DNA from: Flavobacteriales bacterium UBA979
Lineage (GTDB): Bacteria; Bacteroidota; Bacteroidia; Flavobacteriales_D; Sanyastnellaceae
NCBI GenBank assembly: GCA_002292325.1
Contig: DBBR01000013.1
Location: 1-33,377, forward strand
Reading direction: 5' to 3'
Length of the DNA: 33,377 nt
The translations under genes were made by a program, and so were the position numbers. The notes below the pieces were generated by a model. It saw only the letters and a program-made list of their open reading frames with translations, searched no databases and had not been told where the DNA came from. This document shows positions 8,072 through 15,965 of this stretch, one piece after another (the stretch's first letter is position 1; each line of letters opens with the position of its first letter).

Positions 8072-11000
8072 TCAACGAATTAAAAAGATATGTCCTTGCA
8101 TGGTCTTGACCTTGTATGCGTCATCGCGCAAAACCGCTTCATAGTGGTAGACGCCATCGGCAGCAAAATGTGCTCCTTTTGAAACATTACCAGTCCAGTA
8201 TTCCTCAGGGTTTTCCGTGGTGAATACGAGTGCCCCCCAGCGGTCAAAGATGCGCAACTCAAAGCGCGTCACTGCGCCTGTCACGTACATGCGCCATGCA
8301 TCATTGTGGCCGTCATAGTCCGGAGTAAATGCTGATGGGGCATAGGCGTTGAGGCCTTCAGTCATTTGAATGGCTTCACAGGTGAGGGAGGAACACCCTA
8401 CCTCATCCGTTACCTCTAGGCAGATATTAAAGGCATCCTCGCCCAACGCAGATATCGCCCATACTTGGTAAGGCCCTTGGTAGGTCATGCCATCGTTTAT
8501 TTCCCATAGATAATCATTCGATGCAATGGAATCCATAGCCCAGACTTCCATGACCGGATCAAAAATGGTCGGTTGTGCAGGTGACAATGCAAAATCGGAA
8601 GAAGGTGGTGCACTCAAGCAGAGCAATTCCGATGCCGAGGTACTGTTGGTACAGCCCGCTCCGCTCGTGACGGTATGCATGAGGCTATAGCATCCGGGAT
8701 CTTCTAAAACGAAGGTGTTTTCATCACATGGCAAGGATGCTCCAATGCCATTTTGGTCATACGTCCAAGTACAATTGATGATGGATGGGTCATCAGGTGC
8801 TGTGCACTCCACCATTGCAGGAGCACAGCCTTCCAGTGGCGCAAACGTAAACCCTGGATCGGGGAGTTCCAGTACGGCAATGACCATGTCCGTGCTTGTT
8901 CCACATGCACCGGGAATGACGTAGGTCACTGTGTGCTGGCCAACGCCCGCATCCGACGGCAAGAATTGTCCATTGTCCGAGATGCAGGTAGCACACGTAG
9001 CGGTCCATTCCCCCCCGGGTTCATCTGCACTCACTGCAATGACACCATCGTTCAAACAAGCTTGGTTAGCTAGTGAAAACGCACTACTTGTATTCGATGT
9101 AACAGTGAAAGCGCCGTTGCTTGTCGAGGGGCAATCGCCCGATAAGGTGTAAGTCAATTCCCATGTACCGATGCCTGCCTCTGCCGTGTTGAATGCCCCT
9201 GCTGGATTGCAGCATCCTGTGCAATCTGCTGACCAGGTCCCGCCTGGTGTGGCGCCGGACAATTGCACAGTCCCTGCGCCTTCGCAATCAGTCCAATCCA
9301 GGATACTGGAATCCGGAACCGTTCCAATTTCGACTGTTACGGAGGTTGTTTGACCGCACGGGTTATTGGAAATGTAGGTGATGTCGATGAATCCTGGGTC
9401 GGCAGCGGCGGGCGTAATTACACCAGTGTTTGAAAGACAATTCAAACATGTAGCTGACCATGAACCGCTGTAAGAATCGTCTGTCGTGACGGCAACCGTC
9501 GGTGCATCGTTGCACAGGAAGTCCGGAACATCCAATGTAACTGAGGCCGTTGAGCTCAACTCAACTTGCACAGAGGCCGTCAAGATTGGACATCCGTTGC
9601 TTGTGCCGCCCAAGGTATACACTCCGGCATCTTCGGGATCAGTCGAAGCAATGAAGAATTCTTCCGTCTCAATCGCGCTTCCGTTTGGAGACGTCCATTC
9701 CCAAATGGCATTCGGAATGGTTCCGCTCGGCGAAAGGGTCAAACTGCTGCCTTCGCAAATTTCGATGGGATTTTCATCGAGTGGGGCTTGTTCCGTTCCA
9801 TAAACTACCAGGTCGAATTCGGCAGATTCAGAGGTGCACGATTCGGTCACGATGGTCAGTGAATATGCTCCCGCATCACTGGGTGTCGCATTTTCAAAAG
9901 TATTCGTGCTATCTGTACTGAGAAGATTTCCGTCGCCATCACTCCATGTCCATTCATCTGCGGCTGTCAAAGCCGTAAATGACCAATCATCGCCTTCACA
10001 CAAAGCCTCTGGGATCAATAAATCAGGAACGGGCGGTTGAGGTGCTACGAACAACTCCAACGTATCGGGTAAAATCTCACAATCGCCGGCCATGCCCGAT
10101 ACGATATAAAGCCCTGCATCTTCCACCGTCAACGGGCCAATATTGATTTGATCTCCGCTGGCTGTGAAATCATTCGGGCCGGTCCAATCGTAGGTCGCGT
10201 CGAGGATTGCATTGGCCGATAACTCGACGACTTCACCAGCACACAGCTCATTATCTGCAGTAAAAGTGCTGTGTTGGTAATTCGCAAAGTCGCTGAAATA
10301 CCCGTAACGCGTTCCAGAGGTAGCTCCGCCGTTGATGATTCCGAGGTGGAATTTTGCAGCACCGTTAACAAGCCTGGAGGGACCACCAGTGGGAATAAAG
10401 CCCGACCCGGTGATGTTGGCGTACATCCATTCACCCCCTGTTCCTGGAACAGCAGAAAAGTTGACCGCTGTTACATTTCCTGTGGCCCCATTGAAGGTGA
10501 AATCTCCTTCAGCACCAGCGGGAACCAAAATTTTCATTCCGATAAAGTCGTTGCTGGAACGCACAAAGGCCACTTCATTGGACCCGGTGCAGCTAATCGG
10601 TGGCAAAATGGCTCCACCCACTTCGCATCCAAACCCTGTCATATGGAGCGCCACAACTGGAGCGCTCGTTTCGTAGTAAGACGCTGGATTGGTTAACGTG
10701 TGGGTGTATGTTTCACCTTCCGACAGGGTCCAAACAAAATTGCCGTCTATGGATAATGATGTGTTTTCTTCTGTACCGAGGATGAACACTTTGTCCGGAC
10801 CGTTCAGGTTTCCTTTGACAGCAATGTGCTCTGTGCCGGCAGTAGACAAGGGGATGGCTTGATCACCGATGATGTCTTGGCAATTTCCAGGGGTATAAAA
10901 TTCACCGAGCAAGGAATCATCGCTAACGGTCACGGCGATGGGTTGATTGCTTGTGATGTATGTTCCGCTTGGATGTTGCGAAGCCGCAGCACCTTCGGCT

Positions 11001-11608
11001 CGGAGGGCATAGGTTTCTCCTTCGTCCAATTGAATTGTAAAGGCTACACCAGCGGCATATCCACCGGCAAGGTTGACGCTTGGAGTTACGGTAATTTCGG
11101 TGTTGTCGGATGTGGCGACAATGTCAATTCCTGCTTTGGATTGAGGGTAGAAATTGGATAAATACGTTTGGAAAGGAGTGTAGAATTCGGTCCCTAACGC
11201 GGAGCTCCCCTTGAGGGTAAAAATATCGGGGTTCAGGTTGTTGTTGACTTCATAGTATGCCGTGATGGGAACGTCGGATTCGATGAGTAATCCTTGAGGC
11301 AAGGCGGTGTTGAATGGCGTGTTCTCAATGTCATTGATCCATGGAGTCAAGTTGAGCGTTTGGGTTCCGAATGCGGGAATGCTCAGATTTTGGATCGGAA
11401 ACATGCCATTCGCGGGTTGGCTAACGGTTACGTTTGCGGCCTCTGCCAACGTGGAAAACCTAAGTAAAATGGGTTGATCTCCGTGGTTTGCCCAGACCTC
11501 TGGAGCTGCAAACCAAAATTCTGTATCCAGCTGGGCAGTGCCTGTTCGGAACATGCATATGCCCAAAAGGAGCAGGATCAATGGTCGAAACAAAAAGCGG
11601 AGTCGCAT
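8072..11608 (-). CDS. Giant surface protein: IgGFc-binding-like N-domain, Ig/CxxC repeats, T9SS type B sorting domain
   Basis: An 1178-residue secreted protein with a signal peptide (cleavage near TGTAQ26). Residues ~27-447 form a large all-beta domain starting DTEFWFAAPEVWANHGD, with ALGTEFYTPFQTYL, DNTEITVTP and SNQPIAVTVSDDSL; this pattern matches the N-terminal domain of IgGFc-binding proteins. Next come Ig-like modules (e.g. ATYDWTGPNDF...VEDAGLYIVSG) and three modules with a W-[ST]-A-x-C-x-x-C signature. The C-terminus (YAPSAFTPDYDGHNDAWRM, FELRIFDRWGALVFTT, ADGVYHYEAVLRD) is a gliding-motility/CHU_C-type T9SS type B sorting domain. It is paralogous to the protein at 12511-15915 over the N-domain. 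It begins 24 bp after the Blh stop and ends 16 bp before the BNR gene start, so it is probably co-transcribed with both. A cell-surface adhesion or binding role is inferred. Confidence 0.88.
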   Translation of the reverse strand: MRLRFLFRPLILLLLGICMFRTGTAQLDTEFWFAAPEVWANHGDQPILLRFSTLAEAANVTVSQPANGMFPIQNLSIPAFGTQTLNLTPWINDIENTPFNTALPQGLLIESDVPITAYYEVNNNLNPDIFTLKGSSALGTEFYTPFQTYLSNFYPQSKAGIDIVATSDNTEITVTPSVNLAGGYAAGVAFTIQLDEGETYALRAEGAAASQHPSGTYITSNQPIAVTVSDDSLLGEFYTPGNCQDIIGDQAIPLSTAGTEHIAVKGNLNGPDKVFILGTEENTSLSIDGNFVWTLSEGETYTHTLTNPASYYETSAPVVALHMTGFGCEVGGAILPPISCTGSNEVAFVRSSNDFIGMKILVPAGAEGDFTFNGATGNVTAVNFSAVPGTGGEWMYANITGSGFIPTGGPSRLVNGAAKFHLGIINGGATSGTRYGYFSDFANYQHSTFTADNELCAGEVVELSANAILDATYDWTGPNDFTASGDQINIGPLTVEDAGLYIVSGMAGDCEILPDTLELFVAPQPPVPDLLIPEALCEGDDWSFTALTAADEWTWSDGDGNLLSTDSTNTFENATPSDAGAYSLTIVTESCTSESAEFDLVVYGTEQAPLDENPIEICEGSSLTLSPSGTIPNAIWEWTSPNGSAIETEEFFIASTDPEDAGVYTLGGTSNGCPILTASVQVELSSTASVTLDVPDFLCNDAPTVAVTTDDSYSGSWSATCLNCLSNTGVITPAAADPGFIDITYISNNPCGQTTSVTVEIGTVPDSSILDWTDCEGAGTVQLSGATPGGTWSADCTGCCNPAGAFNTAEAGIGTWELTYTLSGDCPSTSNGAFTVTSNTSSAFSLANQACLNDGVIAVSADEPGGEWTATCATCISDNGQFLPSDAGVGQHTVTYVIPGACGTSTDMVIAVLELPDPGFTFAPLEGCAPAMVECTAPDDPSIINCTWTYDQNGIGASLPCDENTFVLEDPGCYSLMHTVTSGAGCTNSTSASELLCLSAPPSSDFALSPAQPTIFDPVMEVWAMDSIASNDYLWEINDGMTYQGPYQVWAISALGEDAFNICLEVTDEVGCSSLTCEAIQMTEGLNAYAPSAFTPDYDGHNDAWRMYVTGAVTRFELRIFDRWGALVFTTENPEEYWTGNVSKGAHFAADGVYHYEAVLRDDAYKVKTMQGHIFLIR

Positions 11609-11632
11609 GAAGCAGAAATGGAATCGATGAGT

Positions 11633-12514
11633 TTACTCGCCTGCGTCATTTCGCAGAAACCAATGGGATTCAAAAATATGAGGAATACTGATACAACCGA
11701 TTAACATGAAAAACGCTCCGGAAGTTGCTTGGAGATCAGAATTTACCCCAAAAGTCAAAAACCAGACTCCAAGTGCAATTAATGACCAGGCGCCGAGTGA
11801 GAATGGAAGTGCTTTCAGCCACAATTCTGTCGAACGCATGTGGGTTTCATTTTGAAGATGCCACCAGCCGGCAAAACTATGTTGACCAACAAAGTACATT
11901 CCAAAGGCCAAGAGCAAGGGGATCCAAGGCGTGAATGCCAGCATGCCCAACGTCCACAACCAATGAGCATTGCGCAGGTAGATTGCTCGTGCGGCAGCGG
12001 CAAACCAACCGATGACGGCAATCCATTGAAGCGACGGAGCAACAGCAGTGATTTTTTGTTGAAGCGCCTGTTCAATGCCCATGTGTCCTACAATCTGCAT
12101 GACCTCGTCCGTGTGCCAAACCAAGACCATTGCGAGGGCGAGCGTGCCCCACATCCAGCCGCCCTGACGAAGGCCCCACATGGAGATGTCAGCCTGACCA
12201 AAGTGCCAAGCACTTAAGGCCAAAAACAAAGCCAGTCCCATCACAGGAAATGCCATCCAAAATCCGAAAACGAACGCAATGGCCAGCAGGTACGCGATGA
12301 TATACTGCAGAGTCGATAGCCCGTTCACTTTTCGTTGTTGGTAGGTCCAGACATCCAATGCCCCGTGTGGGATGCCGATGACCACGAGTCCTGCAAGGAG
12401 GAGTCCGCTCAGGACGAAATCTGCTTCAACCTGAGTCCCGGGAAAGAAAAAATTCAGTGTCACATAAGCCGCAGCAACGGCAAAAACCAAAGGCGGTCGA
12501 ATGGTTTCAGTCAT
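11633..12514 (-). CDS. blh: Brp/Blh family beta-carotene 15,15'-dioxygenase
   Basis: A 293-residue polytopic inner-membrane protein with about eight hydrophobic segments. The His motifs of the Brp/Blh family are all visible: GIPHGALDVW (His50), SAWHFGQAD (His104), YFVGQHSFAGWWH (His212, His219), and IPHIFESHWF near the C-terminus (His279, His284). Family members cleave beta-carotene symmetrically to two retinals with O2 and Fe2+, supplying the chromophore of microbial rhodopsins. Length is normal for the family. The ATG at 12514 overlaps the stop of the upstream type B surface protein (ATGA), suggesting translational coupling, and a paralogous surface protein starts 24 bp downstream. No rhodopsin, crtB, crtI or crtY gene is in the window, so the carotene source and the retinal acceptor must be encoded elsewhere. 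Bacterioopsin-related Brp is the close alternative name; the reaction is inferred from family. Confidence 0.88.
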   Translation of the reverse strand: MTETIRPPLVFAVAAAYVTLNFFFPGTQVEADFVLSGLLLAGLVVIGIPHGALDVWTYQQRKVNGLSTLQYIIAYLLAIAFVFGFWMAFPVMGLALFLALSAWHFGQADISMWGLRQGGWMWGTLALAMVLVWHTDEVMQIVGHMGIEQALQQKITAVAPSLQWIAVIGWFAAAARAIYLRNAHWLWTLGMLAFTPWIPLLLAFGMYFVGQHSFAGWWHLQNETHMRSTELWLKALPFSLGAWSLIALGVWFLTFGVNSDLQATSGAFFMLIGCISIPHIFESHWFLRNDAGE

Positions 12515-15500
12515 CGGACCAAGGTCAAACTTCCGACCAACTCTATAACGCCGGGCTCGGTGTAGGTTGTGGTACCGTTCTCATCGGTAATGGTGAGGTC
12601 GCCTGAGACCCGGTTTATGCGGACGCGGTAGTAGTAGGTGCCTTCGCTTGCTTCAGTCGCTGAAGGCTGCCAACCGGCGGAGTTACCGAAGTCGCTTGAG
12701 GTGAATATTGCTTGACCCCATCGGTTGTAAATGGTGCATGTACTGAAGGGGAAGTACGCTAGGTCGGGCAACGCGAACTGCTCATTTTGAGCATCTTGGT
12801 TGGGAGAAATCACATTCGGTACAATGAGCTCACAAAGCACCGTCTCGACTTCAAAGCTTCCGTTGGCTTCCAAATCGCACGGTGCGCCAGTAGACAAAAA
12901 GACTTCATAAAATCCATCATTGTTCGCGGCAAGACCAATGCCGTCTCCAAAATTGGTGGAAGTTCCTTCTTCGTTCGTATACGTCCAGGAGGCATTGTAC
13001 AACAGGTCGTATTCAGGTAAATCGAGGGCTGGAGTGTTCAATGGGCAATGCTCGACGAGAATCGTATTAAAAGATTGTAACACGACATCAGGCAAGGGGG
13101 CAACGTCCAGGGTTCCATATGCGACAGGTGAAGTACATCCCGACTCCGTGACGTACGCTTCGAAGATTCCACCCCCGGCGACAGGAACTTCCGGAAGGGT
13201 CCAATTCGTTCCAGTGAAGAACCCCCAAAATGGATGGTACCACTCGATGGAGCCTGTTCCGTTGGTTGTGCCGATTAATTGCCAATCGGACCCCTCACAG
13301 ATCTCTGTGAACCCCGAAATTTCGGGCGCCTCGGGTGTAGGGTAGACGTCCAGCCAAACAGAATCGGGATTCATTGGGCAAGAGCCAACCGCTCCCGATG
13401 CGATGTACCAGCCACTTTCGTCTGGTTGTGCAGAGGTGAGGGTGATATCCGCTGCATTGGAATCAAAGCTTCCGGGCCCATTCCATTCCCAGACCGTCCC
13501 GGCTGGACCCTCGCCAAATAACGCCCAGTCATCATTTTGGCATATTTGGTCGGATTCAATCGGTTGGTTTGTCGCGTCGAGAATGATGAGGTTCTCGGGG
13601 GGTACTAAATCAAAGTCGAATTCTACAAGAGGAGAAAAGCACCCCTCGGAGCCGACGACCGCTGCGTATGTCTGAGCGTCCTGCCAACCGGCATCTTCAA
13701 TGCTCCATGGATTGCCTGTGCCCAGTGTATCACCAAGGGCATTCAACCACCATACCGTCGACTCGCCAGGGGCGTCAAAGTCGACCGTGAATATGGCTTC
13801 ATTTCCGAGGCACACCGATGGCGCATCGATGCCGTTGATTTCTGGGTTGGCTGCGATCACGACCCATGTTGAATCCGCAATCAGCGGACAGCCCTCTGCT
13901 TGTCCTGTAATGGTATACCATCCCGCATCATCGGCTTGGGCATTGTTGATTTGCACTCCGAATTGATTGCTTAAAACCTGGCCGTTTGGTCCCGTCCATT
14001 CATAAGAGGCATTGCTGATTTCATCCGCAGTAAGCGTGAAATTTTCGGTTGCACAGAACGTGCCGGATGCGGGGTCGATGTCGAGCGATTGTTCCGGCGT
14101 GATATCGAGGTTCCAAAGCGTAGGGTCAGATAAGCAACCGTGGTCATTGATGACAAGAGTATAGAGGCCATCGTGATCCAGCGTAGCATCGGACTCCGCA
14201 ATGGATGGTCCGCTTGGATAAAACCCATCCGGGCCTGCCCATTGGTATTGGACAGCGCCCAATGTATCCGTCGAGAGTGCGAACGGTGTTCCTTCGCAAA
14301 CCACAGAATCACCTGAAATAACGGGCGGATCGGGGAAGGGGTAAACCAAGAGATTTAAGGTGTCATTCTCGATGGGGCATGCACCTACAAACCCCGAAAC
14401 AACGTATTCGCCCTCGTCGCCCTCGGTGACATCCCCAAAGGAGAGGGGGTTCCCTTGTCCAGAAAAACCGTTGGGGCCGGTCCAGTCGTAGGTGGCCCCG
14501 ATAAGGGTGTTGGCTTCCAATTCCAATGCATCGCCCTCGCACAAGCTGTTGTCGTCAACTTGCACAACATACGATTCAGCCGCATAGTTGCTGAAATAGC
14601 CGTAGCGAGTGCCTGAGCTTGCCCCTCCGTTGATGATGCCTAAGTGGAATTGCGCTGTCGAATTAGAAACACGGGAAGACGAGAGAACAGGCACAAAAGA
14701 GGAGGCGGTGATGTTCGCGTATTTCCAATCGCCATTCGTGCCGGGGACGTTGTAAAATTGACTTGCTTGAATGAGGTTGTCATTTCCATTGAATTCAAAG
14801 TCGTCCTCGCCTCCGGCGGGAACGAGAATTTTGAGTCCCATGAATTCGTTGGTCGATCGGACAAAGGCCACTTCTTGTGATCCCGTGCACACGAGAGGTG
14901 GGAGTAAAGCGCCGCCAACTTCACATCCAAAGCCGGTAAGATGCAATGCGTAAACCGGATTGCTTGCTTCATAAAATGCTGAGTTGGCATTCAGCGTATG
15001 CACATAAATCGATGTGAGACCGGTCAGCGTGTAGGCCAGGTTGCCGTTCACAGAAATGGTCGTATTCGGAACGGTCGGTATGAAGAACACTTTGTCCGGA
15101 CCGTTGAGATTTCCCTTGATGGCAATGTACTCTTTGCCTACAATTTCAGTTGGGACGATTTGGTCGCCAAATAAATCGGCACAACCACCGTAGGGGGTGC
15201 CTTGGAGGGAATCATCACTGATGGTGATGGCAATGGGTTTGTCTGAATTGACGACACTGCCGAAGGGATGTTGTCCTGCCGTTGTAGAGGTCGCTCGCCC
15301 ACTCCAGGTTTCCCCTGCGTCGAGGGTGATGGTGAACGTGATGTTTTGGGCGTGCCCGACAATGGGTTTCCGAGGCGTGATTTCGATTGTGGTATTGTCC
15401 TCGGTGGCCACGATGTCGAATCCCGCAGTTGACTGTGTATATCCGTTATTCAAGTAATTCTGAAAAGGCAAATAGAACGATGTCCCCAGCGCATTGTTTC

Positions 15501-15915
15501 CCTTAAGCGCATATATATCGGGATTCAGATTGTTTGACGGATTTACTTCGTAGTATGCCTGAATCAGGGAAGTCGATGTGATTTTAATCCCCTTGTTAAG
15601 CACCGTGTTGGCCGGCTTGTTTTCTACCTGGACTAACCAAGGGGCCAAATTCAAGGAAGACACGCTGTTCGCAGGAATAGAGAGTGTTTGGGTGGGAAAT
15701 GCTGGGTTGGCAGGTTGTTCGACCGTGACAATGGCCGACTCATCAAATGTTGCAAAGCGCAACAGAGTCGGGCTGTCGCCGTGATTGGCCCAAACCTCAG
15801 GAGCTACGAACCAAAACTCCGTGTCAATCTGAGCTTTCACCTCATGAACGGAAGCGATGGACGAAAGGCAACAGCCGATTGCCAGAGCCCATAGTTGATG
15901 TTTGGTGACGTTCAT
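12511..15915 (-). CDS. Giant surface protein: IgGFc-binding-like N-domain, Ig-like repeats, T9SS type B sorting domain
   Basis: A 1134-residue secreted protein, using the ATG at 15915 (MNVTKHQLWALAIGCCLSSI...EVKAQ signal peptide); a TTG at 15969 would place extra residues before the leader. Residues ~29-446 match the N-domain of the protein at 8072-11608 almost motif for motif (DTEFWFVAPEVWANHGD, ALGTSFYLPFQNYL, KGNLNGPDKVFF, LHLTGFGCEVGGALLPP, FHLGIINGGASSGTRYGYF). A string of Ig-like modules with the form ATYDWTGPNGF...GWYTITG and CP/CEG Cys pairs follows. The C-terminus (LIVPNVISPNQDAQNEQF, TCTIYNRWGQAIFTS, ASEGTYYYRVRINR) is a T9SS type B sorting domain. It starts 50 bp after the acs stop and its own stop overlaps the blh start. 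Surface binding or adhesion is inferred; no enzymatic motif was seen. Confidence 0.88.
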   Translation of the reverse strand: MNVTKHQLWALAIGCCLSSIASVHEVKAQIDTEFWFVAPEVWANHGDSPTLLRFATFDESAIVTVEQPANPAFPTQTLSIPANSVSSLNLAPWLVQVENKPANTVLNKGIKITSTSLIQAYYEVNPSNNLNPDIYALKGNNALGTSFYLPFQNYLNNGYTQSTAGFDIVATEDNTTIEITPRKPIVGHAQNITFTITLDAGETWSGRATSTTAGQHPFGSVVNSDKPIAITISDDSLQGTPYGGCADLFGDQIVPTEIVGKEYIAIKGNLNGPDKVFFIPTVPNTTISVNGNLAYTLTGLTSIYVHTLNANSAFYEASNPVYALHLTGFGCEVGGALLPPLVCTGSQEVAFVRSTNEFMGLKILVPAGGEDDFEFNGNDNLIQASQFYNVPGTNGDWKYANITASSFVPVLSSSRVSNSTAQFHLGIINGGASSGTRYGYFSNYAAESYVVQVDDNSLCEGDALELEANTLIGATYDWTGPNGFSGQGNPLSFGDVTEGDEGEYVVSGFVGACPIENDTLNLLVYPFPDPPVISGDSVVCEGTPFALSTDTLGAVQYQWAGPDGFYPSGPSIAESDATLDHDGLYTLVINDHGCLSDPTLWNLDITPEQSLDIDPASGTFCATENFTLTADEISNASYEWTGPNGQVLSNQFGVQINNAQADDAGWYTITGQAEGCPLIADSTWVVIAANPEINGIDAPSVCLGNEAIFTVDFDAPGESTVWWLNALGDTLGTGNPWSIEDAGWQDAQTYAAVVGSEGCFSPLVEFDFDLVPPENLIILDATNQPIESDQICQNDDWALFGEGPAGTVWEWNGPGSFDSNAADITLTSAQPDESGWYIASGAVGSCPMNPDSVWLDVYPTPEAPEISGFTEICEGSDWQLIGTTNGTGSIEWYHPFWGFFTGTNWTLPEVPVAGGGIFEAYVTESGCTSPVAYGTLDVAPLPDVVLQSFNTILVEHCPLNTPALDLPEYDLLYNASWTYTNEEGTSTNFGDGIGLAANNDGFYEVFLSTGAPCDLEANGSFEVETVLCELIVPNVISPNQDAQNEQFALPDLAYFPFSTCTIYNRWGQAIFTSSDFGNSAGWQPSATEASEGTYYYRVRINRVSGDLTITDENGTTTYTEPGVIELVGSLTLVR

Positions 15916-15965
15916 TGGATGATAATGACGGGTCAAGGTAGGGATTTGGTTCGAACAATCGAGAT

